From NCBI RefSeq assembly GCF_009601025.1, contig NZ_WIVE01000013.1, forward strand, positions 1 through 64,000: a stretch of 64,000 nt of DNA. The letters run 5' to 3'. Shown here one piece after another: positions 7,501 to 16,106 of this stretch. The stretch comes from Roseospira navarrensis. Lineage in GTDB: Bacteria; Pseudomonadota; Alphaproteobacteria; Rhodospirillales; Rhodospirillaceae. Below the pieces are notes generated by a model. It saw only the letters and a list, made by a program, of their open reading frames with translations, did not search any database and was not told where the DNA came from. The translations under genes were made by a program, and so were the position numbers. Position 1 is the stretch's first letter. Every line of letters starts with the position of its first letter.

Positions 7501-9088
7501 TGGCGTCGGCCGAGACATCCAGCGCGGGGGCCAGGGTCGCCACGGCCGCCGCCTCCAGCGTCACGCCGCCGTCGTCGGACAGGCGCAGGCTCTCCAGGGT
7601 CACGCGCTGGTCGGCCAAGGACGCCCGGCCCCGCGCGGTCAGGTCCAGCGGACGCGGGAACAGCCCCGTGACGGCGTCGGGACCGCTCAGGTCCTCGACC
7701 CGCCCGGTCAGGTCGAAGCCGACCGTCGCCGTCTCGCCATCCAGCGGGCCGTCCGGGGTGGCGGTCAGGTCCAGCGTGACCCGCCGCGCGCCCACGCCGG
7801 CGTTCAGGTCCTCCGCCCGCACCGACGCGGTGACCGTGGGGGCCATCAGGGCGCCCTCGGCGGTCACGGTCAGGGCGCCGCGCGCCAGCGGCAGCGCAGC
7901 CAGCGGGGCCAGCAGGTCGGGCCGGGAGAGGGTGCCCTCCAGGCGGGCCGAGACCGTGCCCTCGCCGCTGTCGGCGCCGGGGTCGAGCGCGGCCGAGCCG
8001 GTCACCTCCAGGGCATCGCTGGCCAGCCGCAGGCCGTCCAGGCTCACGCGGCCGTCGCCGTCCAGGGCCGCCGAAAGGCCGAGCGCGAACCGCTCGGTGA
8101 GCACGGCCCGCCAGGCGGGCGGTGCCGCTTCGCGCGGTTGGGCATTCAGGTCGAGCACGATCGCGGGCGCGGCCGGATCCCCCAGGTCCAGCAGCAGGGA
8201 TCCGGACAGCACGGCCAGTCCCTCGGCCTCGGCGTTCAGGCTGCCGCCCCAGTCGTCCAGCGGCCCTTCGCCCGACAGGTCCACCGACCAGCCGGCCGCG
8301 CCCGGCAGCCCGGCCAGGGTGGTGACCATGCCGCCCTGCCCTTCCGAGGCCTGGAGATCGAGCGCCAGCCGCTCCAGGTCCGGGCCGTCCAGGCGGATGT
8401 CGGCGCTCACCTCCAGAGGGCGGCCGTCGATGCGGCGGGCCGACAGGGTGGCGGTCACCGCATCCGGATCGGATGGATCGCCCTCGCCGGCCACGCGGCC
8501 GGTCACGTCCATCAACACGGGCTGGCCCACCAGGGGCGCGCCCAGATACACGCCCTCCAGCGCGATCCGGTCCACCCGCAGCAGGCCGAGCAGGCGCGGA
8601 TCAAAGCCGCCGCCGTCCGTGTCGGGCGCGTCGGGCGGATCGGACGGCGGCAGCGCGGGCGGACGCTCCACCGACAGGGCGCGGGCGCCCACCTCGGTGA
8701 CGTGCAGCCGCCCGCCCAGCAGGCCCCAAGGGTCCCAGGCCAGCGAGAGCCGCTCGGCGCTCAGCCATTCGCCCTCCGGGTCCGTCACCGACAGGTCGCG
8801 CAGGCGCAGCGAGAACGGCAGGTCGCCCTCCAGCGCGCCCAGGCGCACCGTCAGGCCCTCGGAATCGTTGACCAGATCCAGCACGGTGGCCGTCAGCCAC
8901 GCCCGGCCGTCGTCGGTGCGCATCACCCACCAGCCCGCGCCCGCCAGCCCCGCCAGCAGGACGAGCAGCCCCACCCCCACCCACGCCAGCGCGCGCCACC
9001 AGCGGCGCCGGCGGCGGTGCGGCGGCGGCGTGTCCGTCGGGGACGCCCGATGCGGCGCCCCGGTCATGCGGTCGGCTGGGTCGGCCAT
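4556..9088 (-). CDS. tamB: TamB, translocation and assembly module inner membrane component
   Basis: This 1510-residue protein begins with a positively charged cytoplasmic segment (RRRRR near residue 25) and one membrane helix at about 32-56. A very long periplasmic region of repeated Asp-Leu-Thr beta strands follows, and the C-terminus carries the DUF490/TamB domain ending in VGVIWKRDY. TamB-like proteins are AsmA-type bridges spanning the periplasm to TamA and function in outer membrane protein assembly or lipid transport. The ATG at 9088 lies one base after the tamA stop. The longer in-frame start at 9142 would run into tamA. The next gene overlaps by one base, so tamA-tamB-orf form one unit. 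The length is typical of alphaproteobacterial TamB. Confidence 0.95.
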   Translation of the reverse strand: MADPADRMTGAPHRASPTDTPPPHRRRRRWWRALAWVGVGLLVLLAGLAGAGWWVMRTDDGRAWLTATVLDLVNDSEGLTVRLGALEGDLPFSLRLRDLSVTDPEGEWLSAERLSLAWDPWGLLGGRLHVTEVGARALSVERPPALPPSDPPDAPDTDGGGFDPRLLGLLRVDRIALEGVYLGAPLVGQPVLMDVTGRVAGEGDPSDPDAVTATLSARRIDGRPLEVSADIRLDGPDLERLALDLQASEGQGGMVTTLAGLPGAAGWSVDLSGEGPLDDWGGSLNAEAEGLAVLSGSLLLDLGDPAAPAIVLDLNAQPREAAPPAWRAVLTERFALGLSAALDGDGRVSLDGLRLASDALEVTGSAALDPGADSGEGTVSARLEGTLSRPDLLAPLAALPLARGALTVTAEGALMAPTVTASVRAEDLNAGVGARRVTLDLTATPDGPLDGETATVGFDLTGRVEDLSGPDAVTGLFPRPLDLTARGRASLADQRVTLESLRLSDDGGVTLEAAAVATLAPALDVSADATLTLEALARLSPVLGGLEPQGSGVLALSGVTVDADTVVSGDVRLTLADAALGIQQADAALGPTPELTGRVTFDPAEGLSVADLRLDGGALDLNGRLAIPADFATLDADLTARLTDAGAVAGDAVGGALTLDARLSGPLGDPDIDATARMPAATLAGMAWDDLTLTADLSGLARGPSGPVTLSGTGPGGALDLSAGLALPGYGRAEVSDLSLTVPGATLTGQATTDFATTLSDGALALSVARPGDLAGWGAPPLSGSLTADVALNAREDGTQAVTLTATAPQLALADAGVSMGALDLRAALTDALGTPALDATVAARGGEAGGVSWERLDVTARGPLADLSVTADLTGEGPTGPLTLATAARVQPPGLAEPGRVVLDRLDLETRGHAIVLRQPATLDLDTGPRVDRLVLTLDDGALTVSGGLTEGGALDVSVTGDGLPLALADLAAPDMTLGGRLDLSASLTGRLPTPEGSLSLTARDVALAGTGEVPPLAAEVSGRLSGGRLTADATVSGFDRTPARVTADVPLRLGGAAPIPEGEPLSVSARWNGPVESVWEMLPMVVEHRLAGDLVLDADVSGTLAAPAITADVRLSNGRYEHLTVGTLIDDLSLSASAQGTDQVVVSLSGTDGAGGRLSGEGDIRLTPDGPVGTVSTTLNDAVLVRRDDVTASADADLSVSLEGDRGAVEGRIRTREVRVRLENLSGGASVSTLDVVEIDTTETSGLDVLDRAAAEARAAGETDEQGAFPISLAIDVDMPNRIYVTGRGLESEWQGSLQVRGTAAVPRVTGTISVRRGSLEAVGKQLAIETGQVQFVGGARIDPLLDVVALYETEEVEARVGLRGPASDPEFILESVPPLPRDEVLSQILFDKATGELTTLETVQLARALGTLTGITGGGGGLDVLGAVRGTLGLDVLKVGGDVAAGGAGVEAGRYIGDDIYVGVEQGLESGSGGVSVEVDLGAGFKVESKARRSGTGEVGVIWKRDY

Positions 9089-9089
9089 G

Positions 9090-11054
9090 TCAGAATGCCT
9101 GTCCCACGCTGATGTACACCTGCACGAAGTTGTCGGCGTCACGTGGGTTCAGGGGCACCGCGATGTCCAGACGCAGCGGCCCGAAATCGGTGTAATAGCG
9201 CGCCCCCAGGCCGGCGGCGTACAGAATGTCCTCGCTGAAATCGGGCATCGTGCTGTCGGTCACAAGGCCCGCGTCCAGGAACGGCACCACGCCGATGCTG
9301 TCCGTGATCTTGATGCGCGCTTCAAAGCCCGCCTCCAGGGCGGAGCGTCCGCCGATGGGATCGCCGCCGGGGTCCAGCGGTCCGACCATCTGGTGGCCGA
9401 AGCCCCGCACCGAGCCGCCGCCGCCCGCGAACAGGCGCTTGTTGGCGGGGACGTTGACGGTCTCGGTGCCGAACAGACTGGCCAGCCGGCCGCGCGCCGC
9501 CAGCACCAGCCGGTCGCTGTCCAGCGGCGCCAGATAGGCCGAGCCCGAGACATCCACCACGCCGAAGGTGATCGGCGTCAATTCGGTCGCGCCGAAATAG
9601 GGCGTGAAGGTCGCGGAGAGGCGGCTGCCCGAGGTCGGGTTGAGCGGGTCGTCGGTGTCGTCGCGCGTGACCCCCACGGGCAGGCCCACCAGATAGCTGG
9701 TGCGCCGGTCGCCCAACTGGTCGTCCAACTGGGCATAATCCAGCAGCGCGCCCGCCGACGCCCGCCAGGTGTCGTTGATCCTCCGCTCGATGGCGGCGCC
9801 CACCTCGCCGGTCAGGCCGGTGTAGGCGTCGCGGTCGGCGCGCTCCGCCTCCGCCGTCACGGACAGCGACTGGTCGGGGTGCAGGAAGCGCGGTTTGGTG
9901 AACGCGGCTTCCACCCTCTGCGCGGTCAGGGCGCCGTCGATGTTGATGCGCAGCCGCTCCGCCCGGCCGAACAGGTTGCGGTGCTCCCAGAACACACGCG
10001 CGCCCGGGCCGTCGTCGGTGGCGTAGCGCAGGCCACCGCCGATGGAGCGCGGCGGGGCCTCGGTCACGCTGACGATCACCGGCAGGCTGCCGTCCGGCTC
10101 CGGCGCGCTGGCCGGGCGCACGGTCACCGAGTCGAACAGGCGGGTGGTGAGAATGCTGTTGCGGAAGCGGTCCAGCTCGCGGTTGTCGAATGCCTCGCCG
10201 ACCCGCCACGGCACCTGATCGTCCAGGAAGTCCCGCTTCACCCGATCCAGGCCCTCGTAGACCACGGGGCCGAAGGTGGAGGGCGGGCCCGCCTGCACCT
10301 CGATCCGCACCACCATGGTGCGGCGGGCGTGGTTGACGGCCACGCGGCGGTCCATGGCCTCGGCGAAGGGCCGCCCCTCGCGCTGCAGGCGCTCGACCAG
10401 GGCGCGCTCGGCCTCCAGCACGGCGTCGGCGCGGGCGGGATCGCCCTGGGTCAGGCCCAGGGGCGTCAGCGTGCGCGGCAGGGTCGCGGTGTCGGTGGGG
10501 TTGTCGCGGTAGGCGACGGCCGTTTCGGCGAGGCTGTAGCGCGGCCCCGGGGTCACGGTGATGGTCACGGGCGCGGGCGAGCCCTCGCCGATCTCGCCCG
10601 TGACCGTGCCGGCATAGAACCCCTCGGAGCGCAGCACGGCTTGGGCGGTTTCCAGGTCCGAGTCCAGGCGGCGGCGCAGCCCCAGCCGGGAGGCCGGCGG
10701 CTCGTCCTGGAGCGTGAGGAGGTTGAAGGCGGCCTCCATCGTCCCGGCCAGATCCACGCCCTCGACCGGGTCCGTCACCGTCAGGTCTACGGTGTAGTCC
10801 ACGCGCGGCCCGGCGATCGGGGCGGGGGCCGGGTCCCCCTCGCCGTCCCCGTCGTTCTCCGCCGCGGATGGCGCGGCGGGCGCCTCGTCTCCCTGGGTGT
10901 CCGCCTGGGCGTCCCCCTGGGCGCGCAGCGCGCCGGGCGGACCCAGCACGAGCCCGCCGGCGACAAGCGCGGCGAGGCCCGCCCGTCCGCAGGACCGGCG
11001 CGCCGGCCCCGCCGAAAACAGATGCCTCGTTCTCATGCGTTTACTGCATACCAT
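9090..11054 (-). CDS. tamA: TamA, BamA/Omp85-family outer membrane assembly protein
   Basis: The protein has 654 residues from the first possible ATG (11054), or 648 from an ATG at 11036 (MRTRHLF). A signal peptide ends near LRAQ at about residue 46. POTRA-type repeats fill roughly residues 70-320, and the C-terminal half is a 16-strand Omp85 barrel. The hallmark lid-lock motif GGGGSVRGFGHQ is present near residue 545 and the barrel ends in VGQAF. It partners TamB, encoded immediately downstream with a one-base gap. It is transcribed divergently from the aminotransferase gene at 11183. An acidic, alanine-rich stretch follows the signal peptide. Confidence 0.95.
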   Translation of the reverse strand: MVCSKRMRTRHLFSAGPARRSCGRAGLAALVAGGLVLGPPGALRAQGDAQADTQGDEAPAAPSAAENDGDGEGDPAPAPIAGPRVDYTVDLTVTDPVEGVDLAGTMEAAFNLLTLQDEPPASRLGLRRRLDSDLETAQAVLRSEGFYAGTVTGEIGEGSPAPVTITVTPGPRYSLAETAVAYRDNPTDTATLPRTLTPLGLTQGDPARADAVLEAERALVERLQREGRPFAEAMDRRVAVNHARRTMVVRIEVQAGPPSTFGPVVYEGLDRVKRDFLDDQVPWRVGEAFDNRELDRFRNSILTTRLFDSVTVRPASAPEPDGSLPVIVSVTEAPPRSIGGGLRYATDDGPGARVFWEHRNLFGRAERLRINIDGALTAQRVEAAFTKPRFLHPDQSLSVTAEAERADRDAYTGLTGEVGAAIERRINDTWRASAGALLDYAQLDDQLGDRRTSYLVGLPVGVTRDDTDDPLNPTSGSRLSATFTPYFGATELTPITFGVVDVSGSAYLAPLDSDRLVLAARGRLASLFGTETVNVPANKRLFAGGGGSVRGFGHQMVGPLDPGGDPIGGRSALEAGFEARIKITDSIGVVPFLDAGLVTDSTMPDFSEDILYAAGLGARYYTDFGPLRLDIAVPLNPRDADNFVQVYISVGQAF

Positions 11055-11182
11055 GTCCGATCCCGGTTGGCACTTGCGGTTCGGGTTTGTGCCATATTAC
11101 ACCGGATGGAACACGGCGGGATCGGTTGCGCGACCCGCCGGCCGCCTTCCGCGAACCGGACGACAGAAGGAGCACCGGGGCC

Positions 11183-12043
11183 ATGACCCAGGCTTGGAGT
11201 TATGTGGATGGGCAGTGGCTGGAGGGCAATCCCCCGATCCTGGGGCCGTTGACCCATGCCACCTGGCTGTCGTCCATCGTGTTCGACGGCGCGCGGGCGT
11301 TCGAGGGCGTGGCCCCGGACCTGGACCTGCACTGCCAGCGCGCCGTGGACTCGGCGATCCGCATGGGCATGCGCCCCGGCGTGAGCGCCGCCGAGATCGA
11401 GCGTCTGGCGTGGGAGGGCATCGGCCGCTTCCCGCCCGGGACCGCGCTGTACATCCGCCCCCTGTTCTTCTGCGAGGAAGGCTGGGTCTCGCCCGATCCG
11501 GCGAGCACCCGGTTCGTGCTGACCCTGGCCGAGAACCCCATGAAGGAGCCGGGCGGCTTCACCGCCTGCCTGTCCAGCTACCGCCGTCCGGCGCCCGATC
11601 AGGCCCCGGTGGACTGCAAGGCGTCGTGCCTGTACCCGCTGGCCGGCCGCGCCCTGCGCGAGGCCGCCGCGCGCGGCTTCGACAACGCGGTGCTCACCGA
11701 TCCGTGGGGCGCGGTGGCCGAGTTCGCCACCGCTAACCTGTTCATGGCCAAGGACGGGGTGGTCTCGACCCCCGCGCCCAACGGCACCTTCCTGAACGGG
11801 GTGACCCGCCAGCGGGTGCTGAAGCTGCTGCGGCTGGACGGCATGGTCGTGCTGGAACGCGAGATCGAGCCGGAAGAGCTGCTGGACGCCGACGAGATCT
11901 TTTCCACCGGCAACCACATGAAGGTGATGCCCGTGCGCCGCTATGAACAGCGCGAGCTGATCTACGGCCCGGTGGCCCACCGCGCCCGTGAACTGTACTG
12001 GGACTACGCCCACGGCCGCCTGCCCGAGACGCACTGCATGTGA
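11183..12043 (+). CDS. Branched-chain amino acid aminotransferase-like class IV PLP enzyme
   Basis: This 286-residue class IV aminotransferase matches the IlvE/DAAT/ADCL fold. An R-A-F-E-G motif sits at residues 38-42. The PLP lysine is Lys146 in DCKASCLYP, and Glu180 in AEFATANLF is the cofactor-contacting glutamate. The phosphate-binding G-V-T-R-Q-R lies near 213. These fit transamination between 2-oxoglutarate and branched-chain amino acids, but class IV substrates are hard to separate by eye and D-amino acid or lyase roles are possible. AAGGAG precedes the ATG by about ten bases. A TRAP transporter for organic acids follows 61 bases downstream and may be co-transcribed. Confidence 0.85.
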   Translation: MTQAWSYVDGQWLEGNPPILGPLTHATWLSSIVFDGARAFEGVAPDLDLHCQRAVDSAIRMGMRPGVSAAEIERLAWEGIGRFPPGTALYIRPLFFCEEGWVSPDPASTRFVLTLAENPMKEPGGFTACLSSYRRPAPDQAPVDCKASCLYPLAGRALREAAARGFDNAVLTDPWGAVAEFATANLFMAKDGVVSTPAPNGTFLNGVTRQRVLKLLRLDGMVVLEREIEPEELLDADEIFSTGNHMKVMPVRRYEQRELIYGPVAHRARELYWDYAHGRLPETHCM

Positions 12044-12104
12044 CGCCGGCTCGACCCCCTGTGCCCGCCCCGAATTCAAAAAACACCACGAGGGAGCCCC
12101 GTCC

Positions 12105-13142
12105 ATGACCCGTCGTCTCACCCTGCTTGCCACGGCCGCCGCGCTGGTGGCGGTCCCGCTGGCCTCCGCCGGCGCCGCCCAGATGCAACTGCAGTCGATC
12201 TTCCCCAAGAGCCTGCCCCTGCTGGGCAAGCCGGGCTGGGACGTGGCCGACCGCATCCGGCTCATCACCAACGGCAGCGTGGACTTCGAGGTGCAGAACC
12301 CCGGCGAACTGGTCTCCACCGGCGAGGTCTGGGACGCCGTCTCCACCGGCGCGGTCGAGGCGTCGTGGTACTCCATCGGTTTCGCCGAGGGGGTCATTCC
12401 CTCCGCGCCGCTGTTCACCACCTTCCCCTTCGGGCCCGACATCCGCGAGTACTCCGCCTGGTGGTACAACGGCGGCGGCAAGGAGCTGTGGGCCGAGATC
12501 ACCGCGCCCCACGGCGTGACCACCATTCACTGCGGCGTGCTGGTGCCGGAGGCCTCCGGCTGGTTCCGTGAGCCCATCGAGTCCGTCGAGGACTTCCAGG
12601 GCATCAAGATGCGGTTCTTCGGGCTGGGCGCGTCGGTCATGGGCAAGCTGGGCGTCGAGGCCCAGTCCATGGGTGTGGCCGACACCGTCACCGCGCTGAA
12701 CACCGGCGCCATCGAGGCGGCCGAGTTCGGCTTCCCGGTGCTGGATGAGCTTCTGGGCCTGTACGAGCATGCCGACCACTACTACTTCCCCGGCTGGCAC
12801 CAGCAGACCAGCTTCCTCAGCCTTATCATCAACACGGATGTCTGGGAGGGCTTCAGCGAGTCCGAACAGGCCGCCATCGAGGATGTCTGCGCCGCCTCCA
12901 TGATGCGCACCACCGCCGAGGGCGAGGCCGTGCAGCTCGCCCCGCTGGCCAAGATGCAGGCCGAGAACGATGTCCAGGTGCACCGCTGGTCCGACGAGAT
13001 GCTGGACGCCTTCCGCGGGGCCTGGGCCGAGGTGGTCGAGGAAAAGAGCGCCGAGGACGCCGATTTCAAGCGCGCCTGGGAGAGCATTTCCGCCTTCCGC
13101 GCGTCCTATGACGAGTGGGAATCGCTGGGCTACCTGAAATAG
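12105..13142 (+). CDS. dctP: TRAP transporter solute-binding protein, DctP family
   Basis: This 345-residue periplasmic binding protein has a signal peptide cut near residue 24 (ASAGAAQ). The body is a DctP/SmoM-type domain. Typical signatures are FPKSLPLLGK near the start, a central FQGIKMRFFG containing the conserved arginine that binds the ligand carboxylate, and a helical C-terminus. It captures an organic acid, often a keto acid, for the DctQM permease encoded just downstream. The ATG at 12105 is preceded by GAGGGAG. The exact ligand is not evident. The following dctQ starts 68 bases after the stop. Confidence 0.95.
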   Translation: MTRRLTLLATAAALVAVPLASAGAAQMQLQSIFPKSLPLLGKPGWDVADRIRLITNGSVDFEVQNPGELVSTGEVWDAVSTGAVEASWYSIGFAEGVIPSAPLFTTFPFGPDIREYSAWWYNGGGKELWAEITAPHGVTTIHCGVLVPEASGWFREPIESVEDFQGIKMRFFGLGASVMGKLGVEAQSMGVADTVTALNTGAIEAAEFGFPVLDELLGLYEHADHYYFPGWHQQTSFLSLIINTDVWEGFSESEQAAIEDVCAASMMRTTAEGEAVQLAPLAKMQAENDVQVHRWSDEMLDAFRGAWAEVVEEKSAEDADFKRAWESISAFRASYDEWESLGYLK

Positions 13143-13209
13143 GGCCGCGCCGGGCGCGCCGGATCCCCGGCGCGCCCCCTCCGCCGTCCGTCCCCACCGG
13201 GACCCAACC

Positions 13210-13761
13210 ATGCTGGTCTGCCTTCGCCTCGCCGCCGTGCTGTCGCGCCTCTGTCAGGTCGTCGCCATGGGGGCGGGGTCGCTGCTGGTCGTGCTGACCC
13301 TGGTCATCATGTACGACGTGATCGGCCGCAACTTCATTTCGACCGGCTCCTATGCGTTGCAGGAGCTGCAGTGGCACCTGCACGGCGCCATCGCCGTGCT
13401 GGCCTTCGGCTACGCCTACACCCGCGACGCGCACGTGCGCATCGACGTGGTGGGGCACAAAATCCCGCCGCGCCTGAAGCTGTGGCTGGAGGTCGCGGCC
13501 ATCCTCTGTCTGGTGATCCCGTTCCTGATGGTGCTGGCCTGGTACGGCTACGAGTTCGCCGAACGCGCCTTCGTGCGCGGCGAGGGCTCGCGCGGCGGGC
13601 TGGGCCTGCCCAACCGCTGGATCATCAAGTCCGCCGTGCCCGTCTCGGCGATCCTGACCAGCCTGGGGGCGCTGTCGGTCGCGCTGCGCATGATCGTGGT
13701 CCTCCGTCGGCCCGACCTGCTGGACTCTCCGTTCGAGAAGGGCGACCTGTGGACACGCTGA
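13210..13761 (+). CDS. dctQ: TRAP transporter small permease, DctQ family
   Basis: This 183-residue inner membrane protein has four hydrophobic segments. The family signatures are present: YDVIGRNF near residue 37 and the conserved ELQWHLHGAI after it. DctQ joins the large DctM subunit and couples Na+-driven uptake to the binding protein. Its last 13 bases overlap the GTG start of dctM, giving tight translational coupling. Genes 12105-15113 therefore form a dctPQM operon. Confidence 0.95.
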   Translation: MLVCLRLAAVLSRLCQVVAMGAGSLLVVLTLVIMYDVIGRNFISTGSYALQELQWHLHGAIAVLAFGYAYTRDAHVRIDVVGHKIPPRLKLWLEVAAILCLVIPFLMVLAWYGYEFAERAFVRGEGSRGGLGLPNRWIIKSAVPVSAILTSLGALSVALRMIVVLRRPDLLDSPFEKGDLWTR

Positions 13762-15113
13762 TCGGGGTGCTGCCGGGACTGATGTTCGTCTCGCTGGTGG
13801 TGGGGCTGTTCTCCACCCTGCCGGTGCCGGTGGTGCTGCTGTCGGTCACGGCTGTGTTCGCCGCCATCGCCCTGGCCCTGGGCGAAATGCGCTGGGTCCA
13901 CTTCTCGCTGTTCCCGGCCCGCATGTTCGGTGGCGTCATCGACAACGCGGTGCTGGTGGCCGCGCCCATGTTCATCTTCATGGGCGTGGTGATGGAAAAG
14001 ACCGCCATCGCCGAGGACCTGCTGGGCGCTCTGCAGAAGGTGCTGCGGCGGGTGCCGGGCGGGCTGGCGCTGGCGGTGGTGGTGATGGGCACCATCCTGG
14101 CGGCGGCGACCGGGATCATCGGGGCCTCGGTGGTCATGCTGACGGTCATGGCGCTGCCCACCATGCTGCGCGCCGGCTATGCTCCGTCCGTGGCCTCGGG
14201 CACGGTGGCGAGCGCCGGGACCCTGGGCATTCTCATCCCGCCGTCGGTGATGCTGGTGTTCATGAGCGACCTGCTGTCGCTCAATCTGGCCAAGCTGTTC
14301 GTGGCCGCCTTCATCCCCGGGCTGGTGCTGGCGGCGGCCTACATGGCCTATGTGACGGGCCGGGCGGTGCTCAGTCCGGGCACGGCGCCGCCGGCCGCGC
14401 CCCTGACCGCCGAAGAGCGCCGGGGATTGGGCCGCGAGGTGTTCGTCTCGCTGGCGCTGCCGCTGTGCCTGATCGTGGCCGTGCTGGGGTCCATCATCGG
14501 CGGGTTCGCGAGCCCCACCGAAGCATCCGGTGTGGGCGCCTTCGCCGCGCTGGCGCTGGGGCTGCTGCGCGGCCGGCTGGGCCTGCGGGTGCTGGGCGAG
14601 GCCATCGACGGGTCCTTGCGCACCATCGCCATGCTGTTCTTCATCTTCGTGGCGGCGACGGCGTTTTCGTTCGTGTTCCGCCAGCTCGGCGGCGAGCACT
14701 TCATCGTCGGCGCGGCCAACGCGCTGGACCTGGGCAGTTGGGGCCTGCTGGTCACCATGATGCTGATGGTCTTCGTGATGGGCTTCTTCTTCGACTGGAT
14801 CGAGATCACGCTGATCCTGCTGCCCATCTTCGCGCCGCTGGTGGCCCTGATGGACCTGGGCGACCACATCCCCAAGGCCGACCTGATCTACTGGTTTACG
14901 GTGCTGGTGGCGGTGAACCTGCAGACCTCGTTCCTGACGCCGCCGTTCGGGTTCGCGCTGTTCTATCTGAAGGGCGCGGCGCGCGACATGGTGAGCATGC
15001 GCGCCGTCTACCGGGGCATCATCCCCTTCGTCGCGGTGCAGGCGCTGGTCCTGGCTTTGCTGATCTGGCAGCCGGACATTGTCATGTGGCTGCCCCACGC
15101 GGTGCTGCAGTGA
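13749..15113 (+). CDS. dctM: TRAP transporter large permease, DctM family
   Basis: From the GTG at 13749 the protein has 454 residues, close to the family norm. It has about twelve hydrophobic segments and conserved DctM motifs including AAATGIIGASVVMLT and GTLGILIPPSVM. A late FFDWIEITLILLPIFAP segment is also typical. It forms the transport channel of the Na+-coupled TRAP system with DctQ and the periplasmic DctP. The GTG start gives a 13-base overlap with dctQ and begins DTLIGVLPGL, a normal DctM N-terminus. Longer in-frame starts would lie deep inside dctQ and are rejected. A long hairpin lies just after the stop. Confidence 0.95.
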   Translation: MDTLIGVLPGLMFVSLVVGLFSTLPVPVVLLSVTAVFAAIALALGEMRWVHFSLFPARMFGGVIDNAVLVAAPMFIFMGVVMEKTAIAEDLLGALQKVLRRVPGGLALAVVVMGTILAAATGIIGASVVMLTVMALPTMLRAGYAPSVASGTVASAGTLGILIPPSVMLVFMSDLLSLNLAKLFVAAFIPGLVLAAAYMAYVTGRAVLSPGTAPPAAPLTAEERRGLGREVFVSLALPLCLIVAVLGSIIGGFASPTEASGVGAFAALALGLLRGRLGLRVLGEAIDGSLRTIAMLFFIFVAATAFSFVFRQLGGEHFIVGAANALDLGSWGLLVTMMLMVFVMGFFFDWIEITLILLPIFAPLVALMDLGDHIPKADLIYWFTVLVAVNLQTSFLTPPFGFALFYLKGAARDMVSMRAVYRGIIPFVAVQALVLALLIWQPDIVMWLPHAVLQ

Positions 15114-15122
15114 GCCCCCCGT

Positions 15123-15176
15123 TGAACCGTTCCGGGTTTGTTGGGCCGTCCACACCGACAAACCCGGAACGGTTCA
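15123..15176. terminator. Long hairpin between converging dctM and regulator gene
   Basis: Perfect 19-bp arms (15123-15141 and 15158-15176) enclose a 16-base loop. The hairpin lies ten bases after the dctM stop and before the converging regulator gene. It is placed to end or protect both transcripts. It lacks a T-tract, so it may act as an RNA-stability or Rho-associated structure. Its outer bases, TGAACCG, resemble the R3 repeat family in this window. Confidence 0.55.
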
Positions 15177-15228
15177 GCGGCGTGCCCCGTCGGGTTTCCG
15201 CATCGGAACCGGGTGGGGCGCGAGGCCA

Positions 15229-16020
15229 CTACCCGCCCAGGCGGTAACCCGCCGTATCCTTGACCAGCAACGCCGGTTCGCGCGGGTCGCGCTCGATCTT
15301 GCGGCGCAGGCGGTGGATATGCGTTTCCAGGGTGTGCGAGGCCACGCCGTCGGCATAGCCCCAGACCTCCGCCAGCAGGCTGTCGCGCGACACGGGGGCG
15401 GCCGCGGCATGCAGGCAATCCAGGATGGCCGCTTCCTTTTCCGTCAGCGAGACGGTGCGGCCCGAGGCCCGGTCCGTCATCAGGCGGCCCGACGGGTTGC
15501 ACAGGAACGGCCCGAGCGCAAAGCCCGCGGGGGTGGGCGCGGCGGCGCCCTGAAGCAGATCCCGCAAGGCGGCCGCCAGCGTCGCCAGCCGCGCCGGCCG
15601 GTCCACCCGGACCACACCCGCCGGCCAGTCGGCGGCGGTCCCGCGCCCCGCCTCGTCCGGCGGAGCCATGACCAGCACGGGCAGGGCGGGCAGGGCGGTC
15701 CGCATCGCCGCGATGGCGGCCCCGGCCGCCGCCCCGTCGGTGGCGGAGACCACGACCGCGTCCCAGGGCGCGGGGTCGCCCGGCGGCGCGGCCGTCAGGG
15801 CGTCGGCCACCGATCGGGCCTCGGTGAGCGCGGCCGCGCCCAGGTGGGTGACGAGCTGACGGGCCAGGGCGCGGCGGGGCGCGTCCAGGGGGTCGATCAG
15901 CAACAGACGGGGGGGCTCACGACCCGACTCGGCGGCACCTGCCGGTCCCGAAACCGATCCGGGGGCCGGTCCCGGCGCGCTGGGCTCTTGCGTCCCGGGC
16001 GATCCTTGCTTACCTCTCAT
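15229..16020 (-). CDS. OmpR/PhoB-type winged-helix regulator with degenerate receiver
   Basis: This 263-residue protein ends in a clear Trans_reg_C winged-helix domain at about 165-262, with LTEKEAAILDCL, a VSRDSLLAEVWGY segment and a SHTLETHIHRLRRKIE recognition helix. The middle, about 36-150, is shaped like a receiver (LLLIDPLDAPRR at its first strand). However, the strand that should present the phospho-accepting Asp reads DAVVVSATDG, with Ser in its place. The first 35 residues are a disordered Gly/Pro-rich leader. It may bind DNA independently of phosphorylation or through another signal. No partner kinase is adjacent. It is divergent from the GTP cyclohydrolase gene and converges on dctM. 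Confidence 0.8.
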   Translation of the reverse strand: MRGKQGSPGTQEPSAPGPAPGSVSGPAGAAESGREPPRLLLIDPLDAPRRALARQLVTHLGAAALTEARSVADALTAAPPGDPAPWDAVVVSATDGAAAGAAIAAMRTALPALPVLVMAPPDEAGRGTAADWPAGVVRVDRPARLATLAAALRDLLQGAAAPTPAGFALGPFLCNPSGRLMTDRASGRTVSLTEKEAAILDCLHAAAAPVSRDSLLAEVWGYADGVASHTLETHIHRLRRKIERDPREPALLVKDTAGYRLGG

Positions 16021-16106
16021 GGCCTCTTCTTAGTCCGTTCCGGGCGCCGTCGCCAGTCCTTGCGCGGGGTCGCCGGGCGGCCCCGATCAGAGGCAGCTTC
16101 CTGGTC

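Noticed and set aside
5717-9112. A 1131-codon open frame on the plus strand opposite tamB
   Set aside because: It is antisense to a gene with full TamB features. The translation is Gly/Arg/Gln/His-rich without domains, as expected of shadow frames in very GC-rich DNA.
11055-11182. A promoter TTGGCA ... CATATT between tamA and the aminotransferase gene
   Set aside because: The spacing is 20 bases and neither box matches well, so it was not reported as a feature.
6951-11186. A 1411-codon open frame on the plus strand across tamB and tamA
   Set aside because: It is another antisense shadow, with Ser/Arg/Pro-rich composition, no signal or domain, and crosses the boundary of two real genes.
12527-15161. 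Long minus-strand frames across the TRAP transporter genes
   Set aside because: They are His/Gln/Arg-rich antisense translations of clear DctP, DctQ and DctM genes.
16021-16106. An FMN riboswitch before the GTP cyclohydrolase gene
   Set aside because: The divergent spacer is only 86 bases and lacks the conserved FMN aptamer core.
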